DNA from: Gemmatimonadota bacterium
Lineage (GTDB): Bacteria; Gemmatimonadota; Gemmatimonadetes; Palauibacterales; Palauibacteraceae
Direction: 5' to 3'
NCBI GenBank assembly: GCA_022825725.1
Contig: JAJDWE010000055.1
Span: forward strand, 92,919 to 156,918
Length of the DNA: 64,000 nt
Positions 43,404-51,461 of the stretch are shown here, piece by piece. Numbering within the stretch: the first letter of the stretch is position 1; each line of letters opens with the position of its first letter. The notes under the pieces are model-generated. The model saw only the letters and a list, made by a program, of their open reading frames with translations. It was not told the origin of the DNA and ran no database searches. The position numbers were made by a program, and so were the translations under genes.

Positions 43404-45614
43404 TTACGACGTTACGGTGGCGCCGTCGGCGGCGTCGGCGACGAACAGGGCGCGGCGGTCGACCCCTCCGCGGGCGGCGTAAAAACGATCGATCAACGCC
43501 TCGATCACGGCCTTCGCCCGGTTCGCGCGGCAGAGCGCGACCACGCAGCCGCCGAATCCCGCGCCCGTGAGCCGCGCCCCGGCCGCGCCCGCATCGAGCG
43601 CCACGCTCACGATCTCGTCGAGCGCCTGCGTGCTCACGCTGAAGTCATCGCGCAGGCTCGCGTGCGATGCGTTCATCAACCGGCCGAAGGCGGCCATGTT
43701 CCCGCTGCGAAGCGCGCGCTCGGCCTCGGTCACCCGGCGACCCTCCGTGGCCACGTGACGAAAGCGCCTCGACAACGTGAGCGGCAGGGACTTCCCGGCC
43801 CCGGCCAGGATGGCTGCGAACTCGTCCTCGTCGGCTTCCACGACCTCCGGCCAGGATGTCCGGCCCACCCGTTCGAGGGCCTCCGCGCACTGGGCCCGCC
43901 GCTCGTTGTACAACTCGCGTACCGCGCCCGCCTTCTCCGCGCGCGCCAGCGACGAGGCGACGATCCACCGCCATCCCTCCGGCACCGGCACCGGTGTCAC
44001 GCGCAGCGGCCCGAAGTCGATCCGCAGCGCGTGCCCTTCCTTCCCGCAGAGCGACGCCGCCTGGTCCATCCCGCCGCCCTGCACCCCGACGTAACGCTCG
44101 GCGCGGGCGAGGAGCGCCGCGAGTTCCAGCGCCTCCACCTCCGCTTCGTTGGCGTGCAGGAGCGCCAGCGCGGACGCCACCACGAGCGCGGACGAGGACG
44201 ACAGCCCCTCCGCCACCGGCACGGTGCCCGTGACCGTTCCGCGGATGCCTCGCTTCAGTCCCACGCCGTGGTCCTGCAACCCCCTGGCCGCGGCCCTCAC
44301 ATAGTTCGACCAGTGTCCCCGGGGTGCGGATTCGATCGTGCGGTCCAGCCGGAAGGCGAACGAACCGTGGGCGGCGTCGCCTTCGAGTTGGACCGTCGCG
44401 TGCTCGGCCCCCTCGAACTCCAGGTGGACGTGCCGGTCGAGAGCCATCGGCAGCACGGGCAGGCCGTTGTAGTCGATGTGCTCTCCGATCAGGTTGATGC
44501 GCCCCGGAGCGGTCGCGACCCCGCCGGGCGACGCCTGCGGCGGACCGAAGAGCGACGCCTGCGCCGCGCGGAGCGGCTCCGGGCGAACGTGCGGCGTCCA
44601 GAGATCGACGGGATACGCGCCGGCCTCGGTCAGTTGGCGGAGCGAGACGGCGACGCGCTCGCGGTCTTCGGGGAAGGTGACCCCCATCCACCCCGGCCCC
44701 ACGGGCACGAGGCCGCAGCGCGTCCGTTCGGCGGCGGCTAGGTCGCCGACGGCCTCCGACAGGTAGAACTCGTCCTCGAGCCCCGGGGAGGCCGCGAGGA
44801 AGTCCCGGAAACGCTCCTCCAGCTGGGGCAGGATCTCGGGGAAGAATCCCCACAGGCCCATGCACGCCGGACTGTCCGCGTCGACCCGGACCGCCGCGCC
44901 CGAGGCGGTGCGCCCGACGACGCCGGGCGGGGCGGCCGGGGATTCGGCGCCGGCGCCCGCCCGCGGCGCGTCGCCGTTACCCGTCCGCGATGCATCGCCG
45001 TCGAGGCGCAGATCCAGGCCCTCGGTCATGCGGAGCAGCGTGCCGTCGGGTCCCGCTTCGCACAGGCCGCGCGACACGCCGCCGTGGGCCGACAGAGTGT
45101 CCGCCAGAGGGGAGGTCGCCGTGAAGGCGCGGATGCCCGGGGGAGAAGCCGCGAGCGCGTGCGCCAGGCGCTCGTGCGCGACCCGCCCGTAGAAGTCGTC
45201 CGCGTTGCAGACGGCGAACGGACCCTGGCGGGGCAGGGCGGCCGCCGCGGCCAGCACGGCGAATCCCGTGCCCCAGGGCCGGACGCGCCCGGGCGGCGGG
45301 AGCGGGACCAGGTCCGCGTCAACGAGACGCTGGAAGGCGAAGGAGAGGGAGATCCCCGCATCCCGCAGCGGACGCAAGCGGGCCTCGAACTCGTCGCGCT
45401 GACTCTCCCGCACCACGAGCACGAAACGCCCGAATCCCGCGCGCACGGCGTCGTACACGGTGTATTCGATCAGCGATGCGCCGCCCGGCCCCACCGGTTC
45501 GAGCTGCTTGGCGCGACCGAACCGCGTGGATCGCCCTGCGGCGAGGATGACCAGCGTCGGCCGCTCCGGTCGATCGGCCGGCCGCGCGCCGCCGATCGGC
45601 CCGGTCCCGCTCAC
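43404..45614 (-). CDS. Fusion of a sugar nucleotidyltransferase and a galactokinase-family kinase
   Basis: A 736-residue two-domain enzyme. Residues about 19-342 are a nucleotidyltransferase: LVILAAGRSTRFGRAKQLEP (21-40), metal Asp in CNADDFYG (136-143). Residues about 365-736 are a GHMP kinase of galactokinase type: GRINLIGEHIDYN (371-383), PVAEGLSSSSALV (466-478), GGGMDQAAS with probable catalytic Asp517, and LTGAGFGGCVVAL near the end. Together they could phosphorylate a free hexose at C1 and then make the NDP-sugar. A low-complexity stretch (205-230) lies inside the first domain. Start GTG 45614 overlaps the GH63-like gene in GTGA. The sugar could be galactose, arabinose or an uronic acid; sequence alone does not decide. 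Confidence 0.85.
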   Translation of the reverse strand: MSGTGPIGGARPADRPERPTLVILAAGRSTRFGRAKQLEPVGPGGASLIEYTVYDAVRAGFGRFVLVVRESQRDEFEARLRPLRDAGISLSFAFQRLVDADLVPLPPPGRVRPWGTGFAVLAAAAALPRQGPFAVCNADDFYGRVAHERLAHALAASPPGIRAFTATSPLADTLSAHGGVSRGLCEAGPDGTLLRMTEGLDLRLDGDASRTGNGDAPRAGAGAESPAAPPGVVGRTASGAAVRVDADSPACMGLWGFFPEILPQLEERFRDFLAASPGLEDEFYLSEAVGDLAAAERTRCGLVPVGPGWMGVTFPEDRERVAVSLRQLTEAGAYPVDLWTPHVRPEPLRAAQASLFGPPQASPGGVATAPGRINLIGEHIDYNGLPVLPMALDRHVHLEFEGAEHATVQLEGDAAHGSFAFRLDRTIESAPRGHWSNYVRAAARGLQDHGVGLKRGIRGTVTGTVPVAEGLSSSSALVVASALALLHANEAEVEALELAALLARAERYVGVQGGGMDQAASLCGKEGHALRIDFGPLRVTPVPVPEGWRWIVASSLARAEKAGAVRELYNERRAQCAEALERVGRTSWPEVVEADEDEFAAILAGAGKSLPLTLSRRFRHVATEGRRVTEAERALRSGNMAAFGRLMNASHASLRDDFSVSTQALDEIVSVALDAGAAGARLTGAGFGGCVVALCRANRAKAVIEALIDRFYAARGGVDRRALFVADAADGATVTS

Positions 45615-47803
45615 CGGGACAACTCGACCGTTCGCATCTCGCCCGCGACGACGAGCCCTTCAACGCGCGCCCGGACGGCGCCGTCGCCGGTGGCCTCCCC
45701 GCGAGCGAGGAAGGCGGGCAGCCGGGAGCCGATGCGCAATCCGCGCCATGGACAGGCGTCGACGAACTCCTCGATCGCGCCCAGCGCGAACAGCGGCCCC
45801 CAGCTCTGGAAGCGGCGGCCCCGCCCCCGGCCGGTGCGCGCGTCGAAGTTCTCGCGGCAGAACCCCGTGCGCCGACGGTCGGACAGAAACATGAGCGCCC
45901 CTTTCCACGCCAGCTCGCTGGCGAATTCGTCGAACCCGTAGCGCCGCAGGCCCTGCAGCACGAGGTAATTCATGGGCGGCCAGATGGAGCCGCGCCAGTA
46001 CTGCTGGTCGTCGAACGCGGGGTCGTCGCGCGAAATCGTGGGCAGCACCCACTCTCCCCAAAAGCGCGCGGGGTCTCGCAGCACATCCACCATGCGCCGC
46101 GCTTGCCGCGCCGACGGCACGCCGGCGATCAGGGGAAGGAAGTTCGACGCCGCCACGCGCGGCGAGTGGCCCCCGGGCAGTTCGTCGAGGTAGAGCCCGG
46201 CGTCCTCGGACCACAGCACCCGGTTCATCGTTTCGACGAGGCGGCGACGCTCAACCTCCAACCGAGCCGCCTCCGCCGGGTCGCCGAGGATGCGGGCGAT
46301 CCGCGCCAGGCACTCGAGATCCAGGGCTCGGTAGCTGCACAGATCGACGGCGGACATGGCGAGGATTTCCCGCTCCGGATCCCATTCTGCCTCCTCCCAC
46401 AGCGGGAGGTCGTCCTGGCCCGATTCCCACGCCGCCCGCTGGTGTCCGCTCGCGCCCACTTCCCACTCCGGGAGCCGCCCGCGTTCCGGGACCAGGGCGG
46501 TATCCGAGCCCCACGCGAACAGACCGGGCGTGAGACCCTCCCGGCGCGGGCGCCCACCCTTGTCGGCCACCCACCAGTCGTTCCACGCGCGGAGCCCCGG
46601 CCAGGCGGCGGCCAAAGCGTCCGCATCGGGGCAGGCGAGGTGCAGCTTCAGCGCCGTGAACGATCCGACCGGGGGTTGAGAGCGGTCGGGCGTGCCGCCG
46701 AGACGGCTCTTCCAGTTGGGCACGTTCCCGTTCGGGTAGCGCGATTCGATCCCGGCGAGGAGGGCGTCCCAGGCGAGGGGTCCCGACGCGGTGGCGAGCG
46801 CGAGGGCGTTGAAGAAGGAATCCCACCCGAAGACGGTCCAGTCGTCGGGATCCGGCGCGCGGTCCCGGTCACCGTCCCACGGCTCCCCGTCGCCCTGCGC
46901 ATCGCCTCTCCGTGCGCCATCCCTCGGCTTCGGGAAGATCCAGCGGCGGCCGGCCGGTGCGTACAGGCGTCCGGTTTCCGGCTGCAGCAGGACGGTCCAC
47001 ATCAGGTTGTCCGTGACGGCCTCGACGAGTCCTTCCGCGGCTCCCGACCCACGAGGACGGCGGCGGTCCCAGTCGGCGCGCGCGTCGTCGATCCAGCGGT
47101 CCAGCTCGAGCAGGAGGCGGTGGGCACGGTCCAGGGCGGCACTGGATGGGGACGGCCGCCCCGGCGCGCCACGCAGCTCCCAGACGACCACGGCGGCTAC
47201 GCATTCCCCCTCCCGAGGTGCGAAGGCGGCTGCGATCTCCACGCCTCCCAGCGCGGCCCGCCAGCCGTCGGACGCGTCCTCCCACACCGTCTTCCATCCC
47301 CACGGATCGTCGCCTACCAACTCCACCCGGCCCGGCGCCCGCGCCACCGCCCGAAGCGCCACGGCATCCTCGCGGCGCGACCACTCCAGGATGAGCGTGC
47401 TTTCTCCGGGGCGGGACGTGGGAGACGGCTCGGCGGCGAGATCGAACTCCACGCGCGCATAGGATCCATCCGGCGCGTGGGGACCGACGCGGGAGACCAT
47501 CCAGTACCAGTCCTCCAGGTCCCGGCGCTCGCCGTCGGGCGCGGTGAAGACGAGGCGGAGCCCGATCCCGCCGCCGGATCCCGCCGCAAACACGAGCCCG
47601 GCCCAGCGGCGCGCCTCAAGCGCCCCGACCCGCATCATGCTGGTCCGATCCGCGTGCTCGGTTGGGCGGAATTCATGCCCTGCCAGTCTATGGCTGACCG
47701 TCCCGAGGGGCGACGGCCGCAAGGACTCGAGGGTTGGCAGGGCGGCCGTCACGCTCGCGAGCTTCAGCTCGGTCCGGCCTCCGCCGGCGGATCGGCTTGG
47801 CAC
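45611..47803 (-). CDS. GH63-like glucosidase/mannosylglycerate hydrolase ((alpha/alpha)6 barrel)
   Basis: A 730-residue glycoside hydrolase. Signature stretches of the GH63/GH37 fold: TVFGWDSFFNALAL, WESGQDDLPLW, YWRGSIWPPMNYLVLQGLRR, FCRENFDARTGRG and SWGPLFALGAIEEF. The N-terminal 230 residues form a beta-rich domain. No signal peptide is seen, so it acts in the cytosol on imported oligosaccharides. Known GH63 members cut alpha-glucosides, mannosylglycerate or glucosylglycerate. Start GTG 47803 is the first in frame and may be too early; a promoter candidate lies 19 nt upstream. The fusion kinase gene overlaps its stop by 4 nt. Confidence 0.82.
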   Translation of the reverse strand: MPSRSAGGGRTELKLASVTAALPTLESLRPSPLGTVSHRLAGHEFRPTEHADRTSMMRVGALEARRWAGLVFAAGSGGGIGLRLVFTAPDGERRDLEDWYWMVSRVGPHAPDGSYARVEFDLAAEPSPTSRPGESTLILEWSRREDAVALRAVARAPGRVELVGDDPWGWKTVWEDASDGWRAALGGVEIAAAFAPREGECVAAVVVWELRGAPGRPSPSSAALDRAHRLLLELDRWIDDARADWDRRRPRGSGAAEGLVEAVTDNLMWTVLLQPETGRLYAPAGRRWIFPKPRDGARRGDAQGDGEPWDGDRDRAPDPDDWTVFGWDSFFNALALATASGPLAWDALLAGIESRYPNGNVPNWKSRLGGTPDRSQPPVGSFTALKLHLACPDADALAAAWPGLRAWNDWWVADKGGRPRREGLTPGLFAWGSDTALVPERGRLPEWEVGASGHQRAAWESGQDDLPLWEEAEWDPEREILAMSAVDLCSYRALDLECLARIARILGDPAEAARLEVERRRLVETMNRVLWSEDAGLYLDELPGGHSPRVAASNFLPLIAGVPSARQARRMVDVLRDPARFWGEWVLPTISRDDPAFDDQQYWRGSIWPPMNYLVLQGLRRYGFDEFASELAWKGALMFLSDRRRTGFCRENFDARTGRGRGRRFQSWGPLFALGAIEEFVDACPWRGLRIGSRLPAFLARGEATGDGAVRARVEGLVVAGEMRTVELSR

Positions 47804-47821
47804 GGCCAGCCGGCCGGCGCC

Positions 47822-47849
47822 ATTATGCGAATAAGCGCCACACGGTCAG
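47822..47849 (-). promoter_or_regulatory. Promoter candidate for the GH63-kinase operon, within an imperfect palindrome
   Basis: On the minus strand CTGACC (47849-47844) and CATAAT (47827-47822) are spaced by 16 nt, resembling -35 TTGACA and -10 TATAAT. The -10 box lies inside an imperfect palindrome: GGCGC (47816-47820) with GCGCC (47835-47839) and TTAT (47823-47826) with ATAA (47831-47834). A repressor at this dyad would block the promoter. Confidence 0.4.
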
Positions 47850-47936
47850 CAGGACCGGACGCGACCGACCACGACGGCAACCAACCGGCCCCCGACAGCG
47901 CGGTGTCGGAACAGGCGACAACCGCGCAGAGCCACG

Positions 47937-48866
47937 ATGATCGACGCACTGATCGGATACACTCCGACGCTCCGCCTCCAACGCGTCGTGGAGCCGGGTA
48001 TGGCGGAGGTCTGGGTCAAGCTGGAGGGGATGAATCCGGCCGGCTCGATCAAGGACCGGACCGCGCGCGCCATGGTCGACGACGCCGAGACGCAGGGATT
48101 GCTCGAGCCCGGCGGCACTATCGTCGAGCCGACCTCCGGCAACACCGGCATCGGCCTCGCCCAGATCGCCGCCTGGCGCGGGTACAGGCTCATCCTGTGC
48201 ATGCCGTCGTCGATGAGCGAGGAGCGGAAGCGCACTCTCAGCGCGTACGGCGCCGAATTCGTGCTGACCGACCCGGAACGGCGCATGCTGGCCGCGCGCG
48301 AGGAAGCCGAACGCATTTCCCGGGAATCCGGCGCCTACTATCCCGACCAGTTTTCCAATCCTGCGAACCCGCGCGTCCACTACCAGACGACCGGACCGGA
48401 ACTCTGGACCGACATGAAGGGACGCATCGACGTGTTCGTATATGGCTCCGGGACGGGCGGGACCATCAGCGGCACCGGGCGATTCCTCAAGGAACAGGAT
48501 CCGAACATCCAGGTCGTAGCCGTCGAACCGGCTCGCTCGCCGGTCATCTCGGGCGGCGAACGCGGCCAGCACCAGTTCCAGGGAATGGGGCCGGGCTTCA
48601 TCCCCGAGAACCTGGAGCGCACGATCCTCGACCGCGTGATCACCGTCTACGAGGAGGACGCGTTCCCGCTGGGCCGGCGCCTGGCCCGGGAAGAGGGGCT
48701 TTTTCTCGGAATGAGCAGCGGCGGCATCATCTACGCGGCGCTTCAGATCGCACGCGAGATCGGCCCCGGCCACCGGGTCGCCGCCATCTCGCCCGACGAC
48801 GGCGCCCGCTACCTGAGTACCGTGCTGTATTCGCCCGAGGATCCGCCGGAGACCGTGGCCCGCTAG
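47937..48866 (+). CDS. cysK: Cysteine synthase (O-acetylserine sulfhydrylase)
   Basis: PLP enzyme making cysteine from O-acetylserine and sulfide. The 309-residue protein has NPAGSIKDR with the PLP lysine, EPTSGNTGIGLA (substrate loop), GSGTGGTISGTGRFL (phosphate binding), GMGPGFIPENL and MSSGGIIYAAL. These favour CysK over mycobacterial-type CysM, which uses O-phosphoserine and CysO, though the CysO-like gene at 29319 keeps that alternative open. Start ATG 47937. It splits two sugar-related minus-strand blocks and its stop shares CTAG (48863-48866) with the convergent permease gene. Confidence 0.92.
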   Translation: MIDALIGYTPTLRLQRVVEPGMAEVWVKLEGMNPAGSIKDRTARAMVDDAETQGLLEPGGTIVEPTSGNTGIGLAQIAAWRGYRLILCMPSSMSEERKRTLSAYGAEFVLTDPERRMLAAREEAERISRESGAYYPDQFSNPANPRVHYQTTGPELWTDMKGRIDVFVYGSGTGGTISGTGRFLKEQDPNIQVVAVEPARSPVISGGERGQHQFQGMGPGFIPENLERTILDRVITVYEEDAFPLGRRLAREEGLFLGMSSGGIIYAALQIAREIGPGHRVAAISPDDGARYLSTVLYSPEDPPETVAR

Positions 48867-49696
48867 CGGAGCCCTTCCAGCTGGATGCCGCGTACGAAGT
48901 ACCGCTGGGTGAAGAGGAACAGGAGCGCGATGGGCAGGACGGCGACGACGCCGGCCGCCATCTGGTAGGGCCAGTTGATCTCGTAGGTCGAATGGAAGGC
49001 GGCGATCCCCACCTCGACCACGCGCATCTCCGTGGAGCGGGTCACGAGGAGCGGCCACAGCAGGTTCTTCCACGCGTCGACGAACGCGAACAGCGCGAGC
49101 GTGGCCACGGCGGGCTTCGCGAGCGGCAGGGCGACGCTCCAGAAGATGCGCACCCGCCCCGCCCCGTCCACGCGCGCGGCGTCCTCCAGTTCCCGGGGCA
49201 CCGTCCGGAAATACTGTCGCATGAGGAAGATCCCCCACACGGAGACGAGTTCCGTGGAGACGAGCCCCTGGTAGGTGTCGATCCAGCCGAGGGCCTCGAT
49301 CATGAGGAAGCGTGGGATGAGTACGACGACCGCCGGCACCATCATCGTCGACAGGAAGAGCATGAAGAGCCCGTCCCGCCCGGGAAATTCGAGGCGCGCG
49401 AAGGCGTACCCGGCCGTGGCCGAGGTCGCGACCTGGCCCGCCGCCACCGCCGTCGCGAATAGGAGCGAGTTCAGGAAGTAGCGGCTGAAGGGCTGGACCG
49501 TGAGCGCCTCGGGATAGTTCGACCAGCGGGGCGCGCGCGGCAGGAGGCCCCCGCCGGCGAACACCTCGAGCTGTCCCATGAGGCTCGTCAGGCCCATCCA
49601 CGCGAAGGGCGCTGCCATGACGAGGCACGCTGCGGCGAGCAGGAGCCCGCGCGCCGTCCGGGGGAGGGTGCGCTCAGGCACGGGCGCGCCGCGCAT
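48863..49696 (-). CDS. Sugar ABC transporter permease, MalG family
   Basis: Second inner-membrane subunit of a CUT1-type carbohydrate importer. The 277-residue protein has six hydrophobic segments and the EAA loop EDAARVDGAGRVRIFWSVAL, then PLAKP, which docks on the ATPase. TSATAGYAFARLEFPGRDG is also family-typical. ATG 49696 is used; GTG 49681 is an alternative (overlap with the other permease 23 or 8 nt). It is the last gene of the operon hydrolase-ATPase-binding protein-permease-permease. Confidence 0.92.
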   Translation of the reverse strand: MRGAPVPERTLPRTARGLLLAAACLVMAAPFAWMGLTSLMGQLEVFAGGGLLPRAPRWSNYPEALTVQPFSRYFLNSLLFATAVAAGQVATSATAGYAFARLEFPGRDGLFMLFLSTMMVPAVVVLIPRFLMIEALGWIDTYQGLVSTELVSVWGIFLMRQYFRTVPRELEDAARVDGAGRVRIFWSVALPLAKPAVATLALFAFVDAWKNLLWPLLVTRSTEMRVVEVGIAAFHSTYEINWPYQMAAGVVAVLPIALLFLFTQRYFVRGIQLEGLR

Positions 49697-51461
49697 CGAG
49701 GAAGCGGAAGTGCAGCCAGGTGGCGGCGAACACGACCGCGAACAGCAGCCAGCTCATCGCCGCCGCGTTGCCGAACTGCAGGAACTCCCACGCCTCGCGG
49801 TAGATGTGATAGACGGCGACGTCCGTGGCGCCCAACGGGCCGCCCTCGGTCATCACATAGACGAGCCCGAACACCTGGAAGGAGCCGATCACCGATGTGA
49901 CAAGCACGAAGAACAGGGTGTGGCGCAGGCCGGGCAGGGTGACGTGGCGGAAGCGCTGCCACGGCCCCGCGCCGTCGACCCGCGCCGCATCGTACCAGTC
50001 GCGCGGGATCGCGGCGAGGCCTGCTTGAAAAATAACCATCTGATAGCCGACGACCATCCAGATGCCGATCAGCATCAGGCTGACGAGCGCGGTGTCGGGT
50101 GACGTGAGCCAGGGGACGGACTCGAGTCCGGCGCGCTCCAGACCGCGGTTCACCAGCCCGTACCGGTCGCTCAGCAACCACTTCCACACCACCGCGATCG
50201 CCGCCACGCTCGTGATGCCGGGCAGGAAGAGGGCGAGCCGCGCCCAGCGCATGGCGCGGCGCGATCCCCGGGTGAGGAGCGCCAGGGCGAGGGCGATGGC
50301 CATCGCGGCGGGCACGTGCAGGGTGAACAGCGCCGTGTTGCCGATCGCCGACCACCACTCGCCGTCCCCGAGCAGCGTCGCGTAGTTGTCGAGTCCGAGG
50401 AAGAGCGGCGCGGGGTCGATGAGGCGCCATTCGTGCAGCGAGATCCACAGGGAGAAGAGGAGCGGTCCGAGAGTGAACGCGAGGATGAGGGCCGCCGCCG
50501 GGGCGAGGAGACCCCACGCCGCCAGCGTTCGGCGCAGGGCGCGGGGGCGGGCCGCGAGCTGCGCGAGGTGGAGGGCCAGCGCCACGAGGAGGGCGGCGAG
50601 CGCGCCGGCCGCGGCCAGCGGGAGAGCGGGCGAGGCGGTGCGCTCGTATCCGAGGAAGGCGAGGTGGACGTCGGCGGTGCGAGCTGCGTGCCAGGTGGCG
50701 CCGTCCGCTTCCACCGCGTACGGCGCGCCCACGGGCGTGTCGCCGGGCAGCGCCGTGCTGCGGTCGGGCCGCGCGGCGATCGCCGCCGCGGCGGCGGGCG
50801 GCATCGTCCATTGCTCGTCCGCAGCCTCCAGCGAGCGGTCCTCGGCCCACGGGAGGTGGGCGACCCGGGCGGCGCGGGCCGGATCCGCGCCGGTCGCCAT
50901 AGCGAGTTCGACGGCCCGCGCGCCCTGGGCCACGGTGGAGGCGCTCAGCGCGCGGAGTTCGCGGTCCGCCCACCTCCCGGCGGCGACCGTCGTCAGGGCG
51001 ACGCAGCCGATGGAGAGGAGCGCGATGCCGGTCGGGTAGCGCCCGACCGTCGGCCCGCGGCGTCGTCTCGCGGCCCAGCCCGAGATGAGCGCCGCGCCCG
51101 CGAGCGCGATGGCCGTGGCGGCGAGGGGGAAGGTCGTCCCGGGACCACCGGCGCGGTGCGGCGCGACGGCGATCCAGACGGCGGGGTCGAGCGCGGCCGC
51201 CTCATAGGCGTATGCCCCGGCCCGGCCGCCTCCGTCGCCCGCACCGAGGATCGTCGCGCGCTCGCCCAGCAGCCCGGCCACCGCCTGGTCGCTGCCCCCT
51301 TCCTCCTCCCACAGCGCGGCCGCCATGCGAGCCTCGGCTTCCGCCGCGACCGTCCGTGTGCCCGCCACCCGGCCTGCGACGACGGCCAGCATCAGACCGA
51401 GGCCGGCCACGAGGGCGACGGCGGCGAGGGCGTCGAGCACCGGCTGCCGCAGGCCGCTCAC
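49674..51461 (-). CDS. Sugar ABC transporter permease, MalF family, with a ~310-residue N-terminal membrane module
   Basis: The C-terminal 285 residues (312-595) are an ordinary MalF-type permease with EAA loop YDAARVDGAGPWQRFRHVTL, then PGLRH. In front lies an unusual module of four predicted membrane helices (about 12-31, 110-130, 143-162, 279-302) enclosing two extracytoplasmic loops of about 78 and 116 residues, rich in Ala. This recalls the two-helix-plus-loop layout of sensor receptors. E. coli MalF has a periplasmic loop, but between its own helices, not as an N-terminal block. Start GTG 51461 is fixed by the GTGA overlap with the binding-protein gene; the next upstream codon is also GTG. 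Confidence 0.85.
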   Translation of the reverse strand: MSGLRQPVLDALAAVALVAGLGLMLAVVAGRVAGTRTVAAEAEARMAAALWEEEGGSDQAVAGLLGERATILGAGDGGGRAGAYAYEAAALDPAVWIAVAPHRAGGPGTTFPLAATAIALAGAALISGWAARRRRGPTVGRYPTGIALLSIGCVALTTVAAGRWADRELRALSASTVAQGARAVELAMATGADPARAARVAHLPWAEDRSLEAADEQWTMPPAAAAAIAARPDRSTALPGDTPVGAPYAVEADGATWHAARTADVHLAFLGYERTASPALPLAAAGALAALLVALALHLAQLAARPRALRRTLAAWGLLAPAAALILAFTLGPLLFSLWISLHEWRLIDPAPLFLGLDNYATLLGDGEWWSAIGNTALFTLHVPAAMAIALALALLTRGSRRAMRWARLALFLPGITSVAAIAVVWKWLLSDRYGLVNRGLERAGLESVPWLTSPDTALVSLMLIGIWMVVGYQMVIFQAGLAAIPRDWYDAARVDGAGPWQRFRHVTLPGLRHTLFFVLVTSVIGSFQVFGLVYVMTEGGPLGATDVAVYHIYREAWEFLQFGNAAAMSWLLFAVVFAATWLHFRFLDARRARA

